The notes: generated by a model not told the origin, from the letters alone. A stretch of DNA of 7,249 nucleotides from Planctomycetota bacterium (GCA_002695115.1 NZOA01000016.1:15286-22534); one strand, 5' to 3'; positions 1 to 7,091 are shown, numbered from the stretch's first letter. Numbers and translations are program-made.

Positions 1-663
1 CTGATGGTGCGCTGGCCCGGACGGATCGAGCCGGGCTCGACCAGCGACGCCGTGGTCGCCGCGATCGACCTGTATCCCACGCTGCTGGATGCCCTGGAGC
101 TTCCGAAGCCGAAAGACCACCTGATCGACGGCGAATCCATCCTCCCCGTGCTGGAGGGGACCGGCGAGCTGAAGCGCAAGGCCTACTTCACCTGGTTTCC
201 TCACCTGGTTGGGGCCGTCTCCGTGCGCCAGGGCGACTACAAGCTGATCCGCCGCTTTGAGCCTCATCCGAAGTACCCAGAGCTTGCCGAACTCTACGAC
301 CTCGAGAAAGATATCGGGGAGACCCGCAACCTATCGGGAAAGATGCCGGAAAAGGTCAAGGAGCTGCAGGCCCTCATCGACGGTTTCGTGAAAGAAACTG
401 GGGCCCTCCATCCGAAGCCCAATCCCAACTACGACCCGGACAGAAAACCCACTGCCTCGAAGCCGAAGTCCAAGCGCCCCAGCCCGGAGGAATTCCTCCG
501 CAGGAGGGACAAGAACAAAGACGGCTCAATAACCCTGGAGGAGTTTATTGGTGACCCGAAAAATCGCGACGTGCCGGCGCTGAAGAAGCAGTTCAGTCGA
601 CGCGACCGGAACGGGGACGGAAACCTGACTCTTGATGAATTGAAAAATACAAAACGTAAATAA
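1..663 (+). CDS. Sulfatase C-terminal part fused to two EF-hand calcium-binding loops (5' partial)
   Basis: This is the 3' end of a sulfatase gene whose catalytic N-terminal half lies before base 1. Frame 1 is open from the first base, so the methionine at base 4 is internal. Residues counted from it show the usual sulfatase C-terminal subdomain: RWPGRIEPG at 3-11, the DLYPTLL segment at 22-28, a GDYKLI strand at 77-82 and the LYDLEKDIGETRNL block at 97-110. A Lys/Pro-rich linker (about 136-160) leads to two canonical 12-residue EF-hand loops: D169-N171-D173-G174-S175-E180 and D201-N203-D205-G206-N207-E212. The enzyme should hydrolyse sulfate esters on a glycan or small molecule outside the cytoplasm. 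EF-hand tails on sulfatases occur in Planctomycetota and Verrucomicrobiota; here they probably bind calcium for stability or attachment, which is inference. The formylglycine motif and signal peptide cannot be seen, so subfamily and activity are unassigned. The next gene starts 12 bases after the stop. Confidence 0.9.
   Translation: MMVRWPGRIEPGSTSDAVVAAIDLYPTLLDALELPKPKDHLIDGESILPVLEGTGELKRKAYFTWFPHLVGAVSVRQGDYKLIRRFEPHPKYPELAELYDLEKDIGETRNLSGKMPEKVKELQALIDGFVKETGALHPKPNPNYDPDRKPTASKPKSKRPSPEEFLRRRDKNKDGSITLEEFIGDPKNRDVPALKKQFSRRDRNGDGNLTLDELKNTKRK
508..639 (+). other. EF-hand pair at the C-terminus of the first sulfatase
   Basis: Two calcium-binding loops are encoded at 508-543 (DKNKDGSITLEE) and 604-639 (DRNGDGNLTLDE). 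Both have Asp at loop position 1, Asn at 3, Asp at 5, Gly at 6, a hydrophobic residue at 8 and Glu at 12, so both look competent for calcium. The 20 residues between them fit one helix-loop-helix pair. No acidic ligand is missing. Confidence 0.88.
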
Positions 664-667
664 GGAG
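662..667 (+). promoter_or_regulatory. Ribosome binding site of the Gfo/Idh/MocA gene, overlapping the preceding stop codon
   Basis: AAGGAG starts inside the TAA stop (661-663) of the sulfatase and lies 8 bases before the ATG at 676. It is the strongest Shine-Dalgarno in the window that is correctly placed before a start. It fixes the start of the oxidoreductase and places the two genes in one transcript. Confidence 0.75.
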
Positions 668-675
668 AAGGATTC

Positions 676-2019
676 ATGAGCAAAAAACTTTCACGCCGTA
701 GATTTATTCAATCGACAGCGGCATCCACCGCCGCAGTGAGCATTCCCTCGATCCTGCACTGCCGCTCACCCAACAGTAAGCTCAATGTCGGCCTCATCGG
801 CGTCGGCGGCCGCGGCCGCGGGCATGTCAATGCCTGCAAAAAAGAGAATATCGTCTCGCTCTGTGACGTGAACTACAGCAACCTAAAGGGTGCCCTGAGA
901 ATCGCTCCCAATGCCCGCAGCTACAAGGATCTGCGGGATTTCTGCGGCAAGCTCGACGACATTGACGCGGTCGTCGTCTCGACGACGGAACACACCCACG
1001 CCTTCGCCACCCTGCCGGCCCTGAAGGCCGGCAAGCACGTCTACTGCGAAAAGCCCCTCACCCGCGATGTCCACGAATGCCGGATCATCACCGAGGCGGC
1101 GGCCAAGGCCAAGGTGCAGACCCAGATGGGTACCCAGATCCATGCCGGTGAAAACTTCCGGCGCGTGGTCGAGCTGATCCAGGCCGGCGCTATCGGGCCG
1201 GTCACCGAAGTGCATACCTGGGTAAGCCGCGCCTGGGGCTGGCAGAGCAAGGCGGATGCCAAGAAGAACCGCGACATCATGTCCACCCAGGACACGCCCA
1301 AAAAAGGCAAGCCCGTCCCTGAAATACTCGACTGGGATCTGTGGATCGGCCCCGCGCCGCACCGCCCGTTCCACTCGGATTATTTCCCCGGGCCGCGCTG
1401 GTACCGCTGGTGGGATTTCGGCAACGGCACCATGTCGGACCTCGGCAGCCATCGAAACGACCTGCCGTGGTGGGCCCTGAAGCTCGACGCTCCGCTGACG
1501 ATCGAGCCCCTCTCCGGCCCCAAGCCTCACCATGATATCGCCCCTGCCTCGATGAGCGTAAAGTACACCTTCGGCGCCCGCGGCGACGGCTACCCGGCGC
1601 TCGAGCACACCTGGTACCAGGGCACGGAGAAACCGAAGATCTGGCGCGAGGGTGGAATCCCCAAATGGGGCAACGCCACGCTCTTCATCGGTGAAGACGG
1701 CATGCTGCTGTCGGATTACGGCAAGCATATGCTCCTGCCGGAGAAGAAATTCAAGGACTTCAAGCGTCCCGAACGCTCGATCGCGCCCTCCCCCGGCCAG
1801 CAGGCCGAGTGGATTCGCGCCTGCAAGGGCGAGGGACCCGAGCCCCTGTGCCACTTCGCCTACGCCGGGCCCCTGACCGAGGCCAACCACCTCGGCAACG
1901 TCGCCTACCGCGCGGGAAAGAAGCTGGAATGGGACGCAAAGAACATGAAGATTCCCAACGCGCCGGAAGCCGAGAAGTACCTCGGCCGTAGCTACCGGGA
2001 AGGGTGGAAACTGGCCTGA
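676..2019 (+). CDS. Tat-exported Gfo/Idh/MocA family oxidoreductase
   Basis: This 447-residue protein belongs to the NAD(P)-dependent Gfo/Idh/MocA family, which oxidises, reduces or epimerises sugars and cyclitols. A twin-arginine signal opens it: S6-R7-R8-R9-F10-I11, then an Ala/Ser-rich hydrophobic stretch to about residue 27. The Rossmann fold follows, with [12 protein letters not shown] at 38-49 (GxGGRG) and an Asp (D64, in SLCDV) at the end of the second strand, which favours NAD over NADP. The family Lys motif is E125-K126-P127. The C-terminal half has [14 protein letters not shown] at 150-163 and the SDLGSHRND segment at 254-262, where D255, H259 and D262 are likely active-site residues. 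Length and the C-terminal SYREGWKL ending are normal for the exported PVC-group members. C29 follows the hydrophobic stretch, but His at -1 argues against a proper lipobox. The substrate is unknown; the neighbouring sulfatases suggest a sugar freed of sulfate. Confidence 0.93.
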   Translation: MSKKLSRRRFIQSTAASTAAVSIPSILHCRSPNSKLNVGLIGVGGRGRGHVNACKKENIVSLCDVNYSNLKGALRIAPNARSYKDLRDFCGKLDDIDAVVVSTTEHTHAFATLPALKAGKHVYCEKPLTRDVHECRIITEAAAKAKVQTQMGTQIHAGENFRRVVELIQAGAIGPVTEVHTWVSRAWGWQSKADAKKNRDIMSTQDTPKKGKPVPEILDWDLWIGPAPHRPFHSDYFPGPRWYRWWDFGNGTMSDLGSHRNDLPWWALKLDAPLTIEPLSGPKPHHDIAPASMSVKYTFGARGDGYPALEHTWYQGTEKPKIWREGGIPKWGNATLFIGEDGMLLSDYGKHMLLPEKKFKDFKRPERSIAPSPGQQAEWIRACKGEGPEPLCHFAYAGPLTEANHLGNVAYRAGKKLEWDAKNMKIPNAPEAEKYLGRSYREGWKLA

Positions 2020-2077
2020 ACCCTGCCGCAAGAACGCCGATTCGAGACAGGCCGCTGTCAACCGGCCAGGACCTGCG
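2020..2077 (+). other. Short intergenic gap with two overlapping, mutually exclusive small hairpins
   Basis: GACAG at 2046-2050 can pair with CTGTC at 2055-2059 around a GCCG loop. GGCCG at 2050-2054 can instead pair with CGGCC at 2063-2067 around an 8-base loop; the two cannot form together. The second ends directly before AGGA (2068-2071), a weak Shine-Dalgarno 6 bases ahead of the ATG at 2078. No T-run follows, so this is not a Rho-independent terminator. Five-base stems arise by chance in GC-rich DNA, so a regulatory role is only a possibility. Confidence 0.25.
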
Positions 2078-4171
2078 ATGTACCAGGGAGCCATGGCCTA
2101 CATGATGAGATACTTTCTCGCTTTCTACTCCCTGGCCTTGCTCGCGCCGGACTCATTACTTCATGCGAAGTCGCAGGAATTTGATGTATTGGTTTACGGG
2201 GCCACACCGGCCGGTGTCTGCGCCGCAGTCGCCGCCTCGCGCGAGGGAGCCTCGGTAGCCCTGGTTTCGCCCTACGACTATGTGGGCGGCATGATCAGCG
2301 GCGGCCTGAGCTTGAGCGACGGTAACCAATGCGCTCGTCAATTGATGGGAGGGTTGTTCGTCGAGGTGCACGAACGAATCTGTAAGCACTACGCAGAAGC
2401 CGGCGTGAAGCTCAACTACAGGATCGATCTCACCAAAAACGACAAGTGGACCTACGAACCGCACGTGGCTGAGAAAGTGTTTCACGACATGATCAAGGAA
2501 GCCGGCGTCTCGCTACATCTGGAACACCAGCTGGTGGGCGCTACGAAAGAGTCAGCGCGGATCAAGACGCTCAGGACAAGCAAGGGCGTATTCCAGGCCG
2601 GTCAGTTTATTGATGCGACGTACGAGGGTGACCTCATGGCGGCGGCCAGCGTTTCGTATGCCCTGGGGCGCGAAAGCAAAAAACAATATGGCGAATCGCT
2701 TGCCGGCCACCAATTCCCAAAGAAGCCCGTTAAGGGCCTGCCCTTCAATGAAGCAGGTAAGCCGCTGCCGCTGTTGACCGGGGAGACACCTGGCGAAGAC
2801 AAGGGCGATGGGAAGATCATGACCTACAGCTTTCGCGTCGTAATCTCAACCGACCCGGACAATCGACTGCCGATGCCCGAGCCGGCCAATTACGACCCGG
2901 CCCGCTTTGAGCTCGCTCGCCGCTACATCAAGGCCAACCCGAAGGCGGCAGGGAGAATGGTCTCCGTGGACGGATACCCGCTGCCGGGCAGGAAGGTCGA
3001 CCTGAACAATGGAATCGGTCGACAAATTTCATCAGGCCTGGTCGGCGCGAGCTGGGCCTGGCCCGAGGCGACCTACCGGGAGCGGGAGAAGTTCTGGGAG
3101 GCGCACAAGCAGTACACCCTGGAGTTGATCTGGTTCCTCAAGAGCGACCCGGTCGTGCCCGAGGGCGTTCGCAGAAAGTTCGCGGCCTACGGCCTCGCCA
3201 GGGATGAGTTCCAAAAATACGGGGGCTGGCCGCCGGCCCTCTACGTGCGCGAGGGCAGGCGCATGATCGGCGAGTACGTACTGACCCAGCACGACGTACG
3301 GACAAATCCCGGGAAGAAGGACAGCATCGGCATCAGCTCTTTCCCCATCGATTCGCATGATTGCCAGCGGGTACCTACCGCCGATGGCAAGGGGTGGATT
3401 AACGAGGGAACGATTTTCCCCGATCGAATCAATGGCAATCGGCACGGGCATCCATACCAGGTACCTTACCGCTCGCTTACTCCCAGGCGTGCCGAGTGCG
3501 TCAACCTGCTGGTGCCGGTATGCCTGTCAAGCAGCCATGTGGCACTTTCCAGCATCCGGGTGGAGCCGACCTGGATGATGCTCGGCCAGAGCGCCGGAGT
3601 GGCCGCGGCCGCGGCTCATGAAACCAGGGTCGACGTTCAGCAATTGCCCTACGACAAATTGAAGCAGCGGTTGCTTAAGCAGAAACAGGTGCTGGACTTT
3701 CCGGCTGGATACAAGACGAGCTCCATTGCGGGTGTCGTTGATTCCAGGAAATTACCCGGCATCGTGCTCGACGATCGCACGGCAATTAAGAAAGGTGCCT
3801 GGAAGGAATCCAGGAACTTTCGCCCATATGTTGGCATCGGCTACATCCATGACGACAACGCCGGCAAAGGCGCGGCCAGCCTGACCTTTGAAACGAAAAT
3901 CAGTAAAAGCGGTCGCTACGACCTGCGCCTTGCATACTCTCCCCATCCAAGCCGTGCCAGCAACGTTCCCCTGCGCATTGAATCTGGCGGCAAGAGCCAG
4001 GAGATTACTGTCAACCAACGACTGTCACTTGATCCAGGGTCGGCATTTCGCACACTTAAAACACTTGATCTGAAGGCGGGGCATAAGCTCACTGTCTACC
4101 TGGGCAATGAAGGGACCGATGGATTTGTGGTCGTCGACGCCCTGCAACTCCTGGAGCGTTCAAAGAAATGA
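2078..4171 (+). CDS. Exported FAD-dependent oxidoreductase with C-terminal golvesin/xanthan-lyase-like domain
   Basis: This 697-residue flavoprotein is of the FAD_oxidored type. After a signal-like segment (hydrophobic 12-30, cleavage perhaps after A30 in LLHA-KSQ) comes a dinucleotide-binding beta-alpha-beta unit: DVLVYGATPAGVCAA at 36-50, with G41, P44, A45 and G46 in the place of GxGxxG, and the VGGMISGGLS segment at 69-78. The family block DATYEGDLMAA is at 179-189 and GRES at 197-200. A second nucleotide-contacting region, GQSAGVAAAAA, closes the FAD domain near residues 504-514. Residues of about 559-694 form a separate beta-rich module like the C-terminal domain of golvesin and xanthan lyase, often treated as carbohydrate-binding, ending in GFVVVDALQLL. 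The start is uncertain: ATG occurs at 2078, 2093, 2102 and 2105. The first has AGGA 6 bases upstream, while 2102 or 2105 gives a more normal signal peptide. There is no twin-arginine motif. The substrate is unknown; a sugar or glycan is inferred from context. It overlaps the next gene by ATGA. Confidence 0.9.
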   Translation: MYQGAMAYMMRYFLAFYSLALLAPDSLLHAKSQEFDVLVYGATPAGVCAAVAASREGASVALVSPYDYVGGMISGGLSLSDGNQCARQLMGGLFVEVHERICKHYAEAGVKLNYRIDLTKNDKWTYEPHVAEKVFHDMIKEAGVSLHLEHQLVGATKESARIKTLRTSKGVFQAGQFIDATYEGDLMAAASVSYALGRESKKQYGESLAGHQFPKKPVKGLPFNEAGKPLPLLTGETPGEDKGDGKIMTYSFRVVISTDPDNRLPMPEPANYDPARFELARRYIKANPKAAGRMVSVDGYPLPGRKVDLNNGIGRQISSGLVGASWAWPEATYREREKFWEAHKQYTLELIWFLKSDPVVPEGVRRKFAAYGLARDEFQKYGGWPPALYVREGRRMIGEYVLTQHDVRTNPGKKDSIGISSFPIDSHDCQRVPTADGKGWINEGTIFPDRINGNRHGHPYQVPYRSLTPRRAECVNLLVPVCLSSSHVALSSIRVEPTWMMLGQSAGVAAAAAHETRVDVQQLPYDKLKQRLLKQKQVLDFPAGYKTSSIAGVVDSRKLPGIVLDDRTAIKKGAWKESRNFRPYVGIGYIHDDNAGKGAASLTFETKISKSGRYDLRLAYSPHPSRASNVPLRIESGGKSQEITVNQRLSLDPGSAFRTLKTLDLKAGHKLTVYLGNEGTDGFVVVDALQLLERSKK

Positions 4172-5727
4172 AGAAAAGCAGCCTTATTTTCTGCTCCCTG
4201 GCGCTGCTTTCTCTGGGTGCCTCACTTCACGCCGCTGACAGGCGGCCCAATATTCTCCTCTGCATTTCAGACGACCAGTCCTATGCCCACACCGGGGCCG
4301 CCCATGACCCGGTGGTCAAGACGCCCGCCTTCGACCGCATCGCCCGTGAGGGCATTCACTTCTATAACGCTTTCTGCGATGCTCCCACCTGCGGTCCATC
4401 ACGGAGCGCCATCCTGACGGGACAGCCCATCTGGCGCCTGGAGGAGGCGGGCAACATCCACAGCACCCTGCCCGCCAGGTTCAAAACCTACACAGAGCTG
4501 CTGAAGGACGCGGGCTACGCCATCGGGTTTACCGGCAAGGGCTGGAGTCCCGGACGGCTCGAGCCGGGAGGCCGCAAAGCCAACCCCGCCGGCGCGGAGT
4601 TCAACCGCCGCAAACTGAAGCCGCCCTTCAGAAGCATGGCCAACAGGGACTACGCGGCAAACTTCGAGGACTTCCTCGCCCAGGTCGACAAGGACCAACC
4701 CTTCTGCTTCTGGCTGGGGACGCATGAACCCCATCGCGGCTACGAGAAGGGCGCGGGGCAACGAACGGGGAAGGATCCAGCCAGGGTCGTCGTGCCGCAG
4801 ATCTTCCCCGACCACCCCATCGTGAGGAACGACCTGCTCGATTACTTCGTGGAGATCGAACACTTCGACACGATGGTAGGCCGCGCGATCGCCGCCCTGG
4901 AAAAGAGCGGCCAGCTTGACAACACCATCGTGGTGGTCACCAGCGATCATGGTATGCCCTTTCCCCGTGCCAAGGCCAGTCTCTACGATGCGGGAACACG
5001 CGTGCCGCTGGCCATTCGCTGGCCCGGGGGAATCAAGAATCCGGGACGGGGGCACGGCCGCATCATCAACCTCAGCACCCTGGCGCCCACCTTCCTGGAG
5101 GCTGCCGGCCTGGAGGTTCCTGGAGAGATGAAGCAAGACCCGGGAAATTTCCATGTGATCAACAGCCTGGCTACCGCCTTCAGCGACCTGGGACGTACCG
5201 AGACGAGACTTTTCACCGATTTCTCCGCCGCGTTCATCTCCATGGAACGACACGATGGCTGTCGCAAGGGAGGTAAGGGCTATCCCTGCCGCGCCATCCG
5301 CACACACAAATATCTCTACATCAGAAATTACGAGCCTGGCCGCTGGCCGGCTGGCGACCCTGACCGCAAGGTCTGCGCCCGTGACATCCCCTTTGGCGAG
5401 GTGGACTCGTCTCCCACCAAGAAGCTGCTCATGGACAATAAGGACAAGCCCGGCTTCAAGCGCCTTTACGACCTGGCCTTTGCAAAGCGCCCGGCCGAGG
5501 AGCTCTACGATATACGCAAGGATCCCGGCCAATTGGTGAACGTCGCACTTGATCGCGAGTACGCCGAGGCCCGAAGAAAACTCAGCGCCCGGCTGCAGAA
5601 ACACCTGGCTCGAAACGGGGATCCGCGCGCCCTCGGTCGGGATGCTCCCTGGGACTACTACCCCTACTACGGCAGGAAGGTGAATAAAGACTGGAAGGTC
5701 GATCCGAAACCGGAGAAACAACCATGA
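4168..5727 (+). CDS. Secreted sulfatase, heparan N-sulfatase-like (formylglycine Cys type)
   Basis: This 519-residue sulfatase should act in the periplasm or outside the cell. A Sec signal (KK, then hydrophobic 5-20, cleavage near LHA-AD at 22-23) precedes NILLCISDDQ, whose D35-D36 are metal ligands. The active-site motif is C75-G-P-S-R79, where Cys is converted to formylglycine. K124 (TGKGW), H186 (THEPH), D260-H261 (SDHG) and K269 complete the expected catalytic set. The TGKGWSPG form and the YPCRAIRT (372-379) and RWPAGDP (392-398) segments resemble bacterial relatives of N-sulfoglucosamine sulfohydrolase (SulfAtlas S1_8, from memory), so removal of N-sulfate from glucosamine is a reasonable but unproven guess; O-sulfate esters are the alternative. 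Length is normal for the family. The gene begins inside the stop of the FAD oxidoreductase (ATGA), with GGAG 11 bases before the ATG, so translation is probably coupled. Confidence 0.93.
   Translation: MKKSSLIFCSLALLSLGASLHAADRRPNILLCISDDQSYAHTGAAHDPVVKTPAFDRIAREGIHFYNAFCDAPTCGPSRSAILTGQPIWRLEEAGNIHSTLPARFKTYTELLKDAGYAIGFTGKGWSPGRLEPGGRKANPAGAEFNRRKLKPPFRSMANRDYAANFEDFLAQVDKDQPFCFWLGTHEPHRGYEKGAGQRTGKDPARVVVPQIFPDHPIVRNDLLDYFVEIEHFDTMVGRAIAALEKSGQLDNTIVVVTSDHGMPFPRAKASLYDAGTRVPLAIRWPGGIKNPGRGHGRIINLSTLAPTFLEAAGLEVPGEMKQDPGNFHVINSLATAFSDLGRTETRLFTDFSAAFISMERHDGCRKGGKGYPCRAIRTHKYLYIRNYEPGRWPAGDPDRKVCARDIPFGEVDSSPTKKLLMDNKDKPGFKRLYDLAFAKRPAEELYDIRKDPGQLVNVALDREYAEARRKLSARLQKHLARNGDPRALGRDAPWDYYPYYGRKVNKDWKVDPKPEKQP
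5712..5715 (+). promoter_or_regulatory. Ribosome binding site of the last sulfatase, inside the preceding gene
   Basis: GGAG lies 8 bases before the ATG at 5724, within the last codons of the upstream sulfatase. Together with the ATGA overlap (5724-5727) and the signal peptide that follows at once, it supports this start. Confidence 0.6.
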
Positions 5728-7091
5728 AAACGCTGCTGCTATTTATCTGCCTGCTTGCTGCGCCGCCGCTGCCCGCCCGGGACAAGCCCAACATTGTCTT
5801 CATCCTGGCTGATGATCTCGGCTACGGGGATCTTGGCTGCTACGGCCAGGAGAAGATCAAGACGCCGCGGCTCGATCAGATGGCGCGCGAGGGCCTTCGC
5901 TACACCAGCCACTACTCCGGGCACAACATCTGCTCGCCGTCGCGCTGCGCGTTGATGACCGGTAAGCACATGGGACACGCATCGGTAACCGGCAACGGTG
6001 GCCGACTGAGGGCCGGCGATGTCACGGTCGCGATGCTCCTGAAGAAGGCCGGCTATAGGACCTGCATGATCGGCAAGTGGGGCCTCGTTGGAAGGCCCGG
6101 CCATCCCGGCAGCCCGAACCAGAAGGGCTTCGACCGCTTCTTCGGCTTCGACAACCAGGGGTTCGCGCACTTCTACTACCCGGAGTATCTCTGGCGCAAT
6201 GACCAGAAGGTGCTCTACCCGAAGAACCACGAGCTGCGCGTCAATGGTGAATACAAAAAGGGCGCGGGCACTTACAGCCACGACCAGCTGACCAGCGAGG
6301 CCATCGACTGGATCAGGGCCAACAAGGAGGGCCCGTTCTTTCTCTACCTGCCCTACTGCATTCCTCACGCGGAGCTGACCGTTCCGGAGGATTCACTGGC
6401 GCCTTACCTGAAGCTTGGCTGGAAAGAAAAACCGAAGATTGTCGGCACGGGCAACACCGGCGGCGGGGGTTACGGCAGCCAGTACAAGAAGGGCTATTGC
6501 GGCCAGAGCCATCCGCTGGCGACCTACGCTGGAATGATCTCGCGCATGGACCGAAGCATCGGAAAGATCCTCGACCTGCTCGATGAGCTGAAGCTGAGTG
6601 AAAACACCCTGGTCATTTTCAGCAGTGACAATGGCCCCTCTTCCGAAGGCGGCCAGAGCCTCAAATTCTTCAACAGCTCAGGCCCGCTCTCCGGTGCCAA
6701 ACGCACCTGGCGCGAAGGCGGGATCCGCGTTCCGATGATCGCGCGCTGGAAGGGAAAGATCGAGCCGGGACGAACGAGCGACCACCCGAGCGCCTTCTGG
6801 GACTTCCTGCCGACGGCCTGCGAGGTCGCCGGGATCGCGGCGCCGGCCGGCATCGACGGGATCAGCTACCTGCCGGACCTGCGCGGAAAAGCCGGGAAAC
6901 AGAAGCGCCACGAATACCTCTACTGGCCTGGTGCGATCCGGGTCGGCCGGTGGAAGCTGCACCGCTACGGCAGGGATCGCTTCGCCCTCTACGACCTGGA
7001 AGAAGACATCGCCGAAACCACCAATCTCGCCGGGCAGAAGCCCGAGCTGGTAAGCCGCTACAGTAAATACTTTGATATGGCGAGGAGGTAG
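5724..7091 (+). CDS. Secreted arylsulfatase-type sulfatase (formylglycine Cys type)
   Basis: This 455-residue sulfatase has a short Sec signal (MKTLLLFICLLAAPPLPA, cleavage near A18) and then PNIVFILADDLGYGDLGCYG, with metal ligands D30-D31. The formylglycine motif is C70-S-P-S-R74 followed by ALMTG. Further catalytic residues are K118 (GKWG), H215 (IPH), D302-N303 (SSDNGP) and K326 within GAKRTWREGGIRVP. The C-terminal subdomain carries IEPGRTSD near 347-353 and the LYDLEEDIAETTNLA block at 422-436. The pattern fits the broad arylsulfatase A / N-acetylgalactosamine-6-sulfatase group, acting on sulfate esters outside the cytoplasm; the exact substrate cannot be read from the sequence. It differs from the preceding sulfatase in motif (CSPSR against CGPSR) and in metal ligand (Asn against His), so the two are not a recent duplication. 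The protein ends abruptly at YFDMARR, perhaps a few residues short of related proteins. It is probably the last gene of the operon. Confidence 0.94.
   Translation: MKTLLLFICLLAAPPLPARDKPNIVFILADDLGYGDLGCYGQEKIKTPRLDQMAREGLRYTSHYSGHNICSPSRCALMTGKHMGHASVTGNGGRLRAGDVTVAMLLKKAGYRTCMIGKWGLVGRPGHPGSPNQKGFDRFFGFDNQGFAHFYYPEYLWRNDQKVLYPKNHELRVNGEYKKGAGTYSHDQLTSEAIDWIRANKEGPFFLYLPYCIPHAELTVPEDSLAPYLKLGWKEKPKIVGTGNTGGGGYGSQYKKGYCGQSHPLATYAGMISRMDRSIGKILDLLDELKLSENTLVIFSSDNGPSSEGGQSLKFFNSSGPLSGAKRTWREGGIRVPMIARWKGKIEPGRTSDHPSAFWDFLPTACEVAGIAAPAGIDGISYLPDLRGKAGKQKRHEYLYWPGAIRVGRWKLHRYGRDRFALYDLEEDIAETTNLAGQKPELVSRYSKYFDMARR

Noticed and set aside
742..762. Lipobox around C29 of the Gfo/Idh/MocA protein
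   Set aside because: The sequence is ILHC, with His at -1 where Gly, Ala or Ser is needed. A Tat lipoprotein is therefore unlikely.
883..2094. 403-codon open frame on the - strand
   Set aside because: It is antisense to the clear Gfo/Idh/MocA gene. Its translation is rich in Gly, Ala, Arg and Val without motifs, as expected of a codon-bias shadow.
4399..5721. 440-codon open frame on the - strand
   Set aside because: It lies wholly antisense to a sulfatase with intact catalytic motifs. Long antisense frames are expected opposite genes with GC-rich third positions, and the translation shows no recognisable domain or ribosome binding site.
5739..6368. 209-codon open frame on the - strand
   Set aside because: It is antisense to the signal peptide and catalytic half of the last sulfatase. 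No motif supports it.
7083..7088. Perfect AGGAGG at the end of the last sulfatase, as a ribosome binding site for a downstream gene
   Set aside because: No start codon lies 5-12 bases after it. The next GTG (7114) opens only 13 codons before a stop. The bases are two Arg codons of the sulfatase.
4168..7091. Recent tandem duplication of the two complete sulfatases
   Set aside because: The two differ in active-site motif (CGPSR against CSPSR), metal motif (SDHG against SDNG), length and C-terminal segments. They are distant family members.
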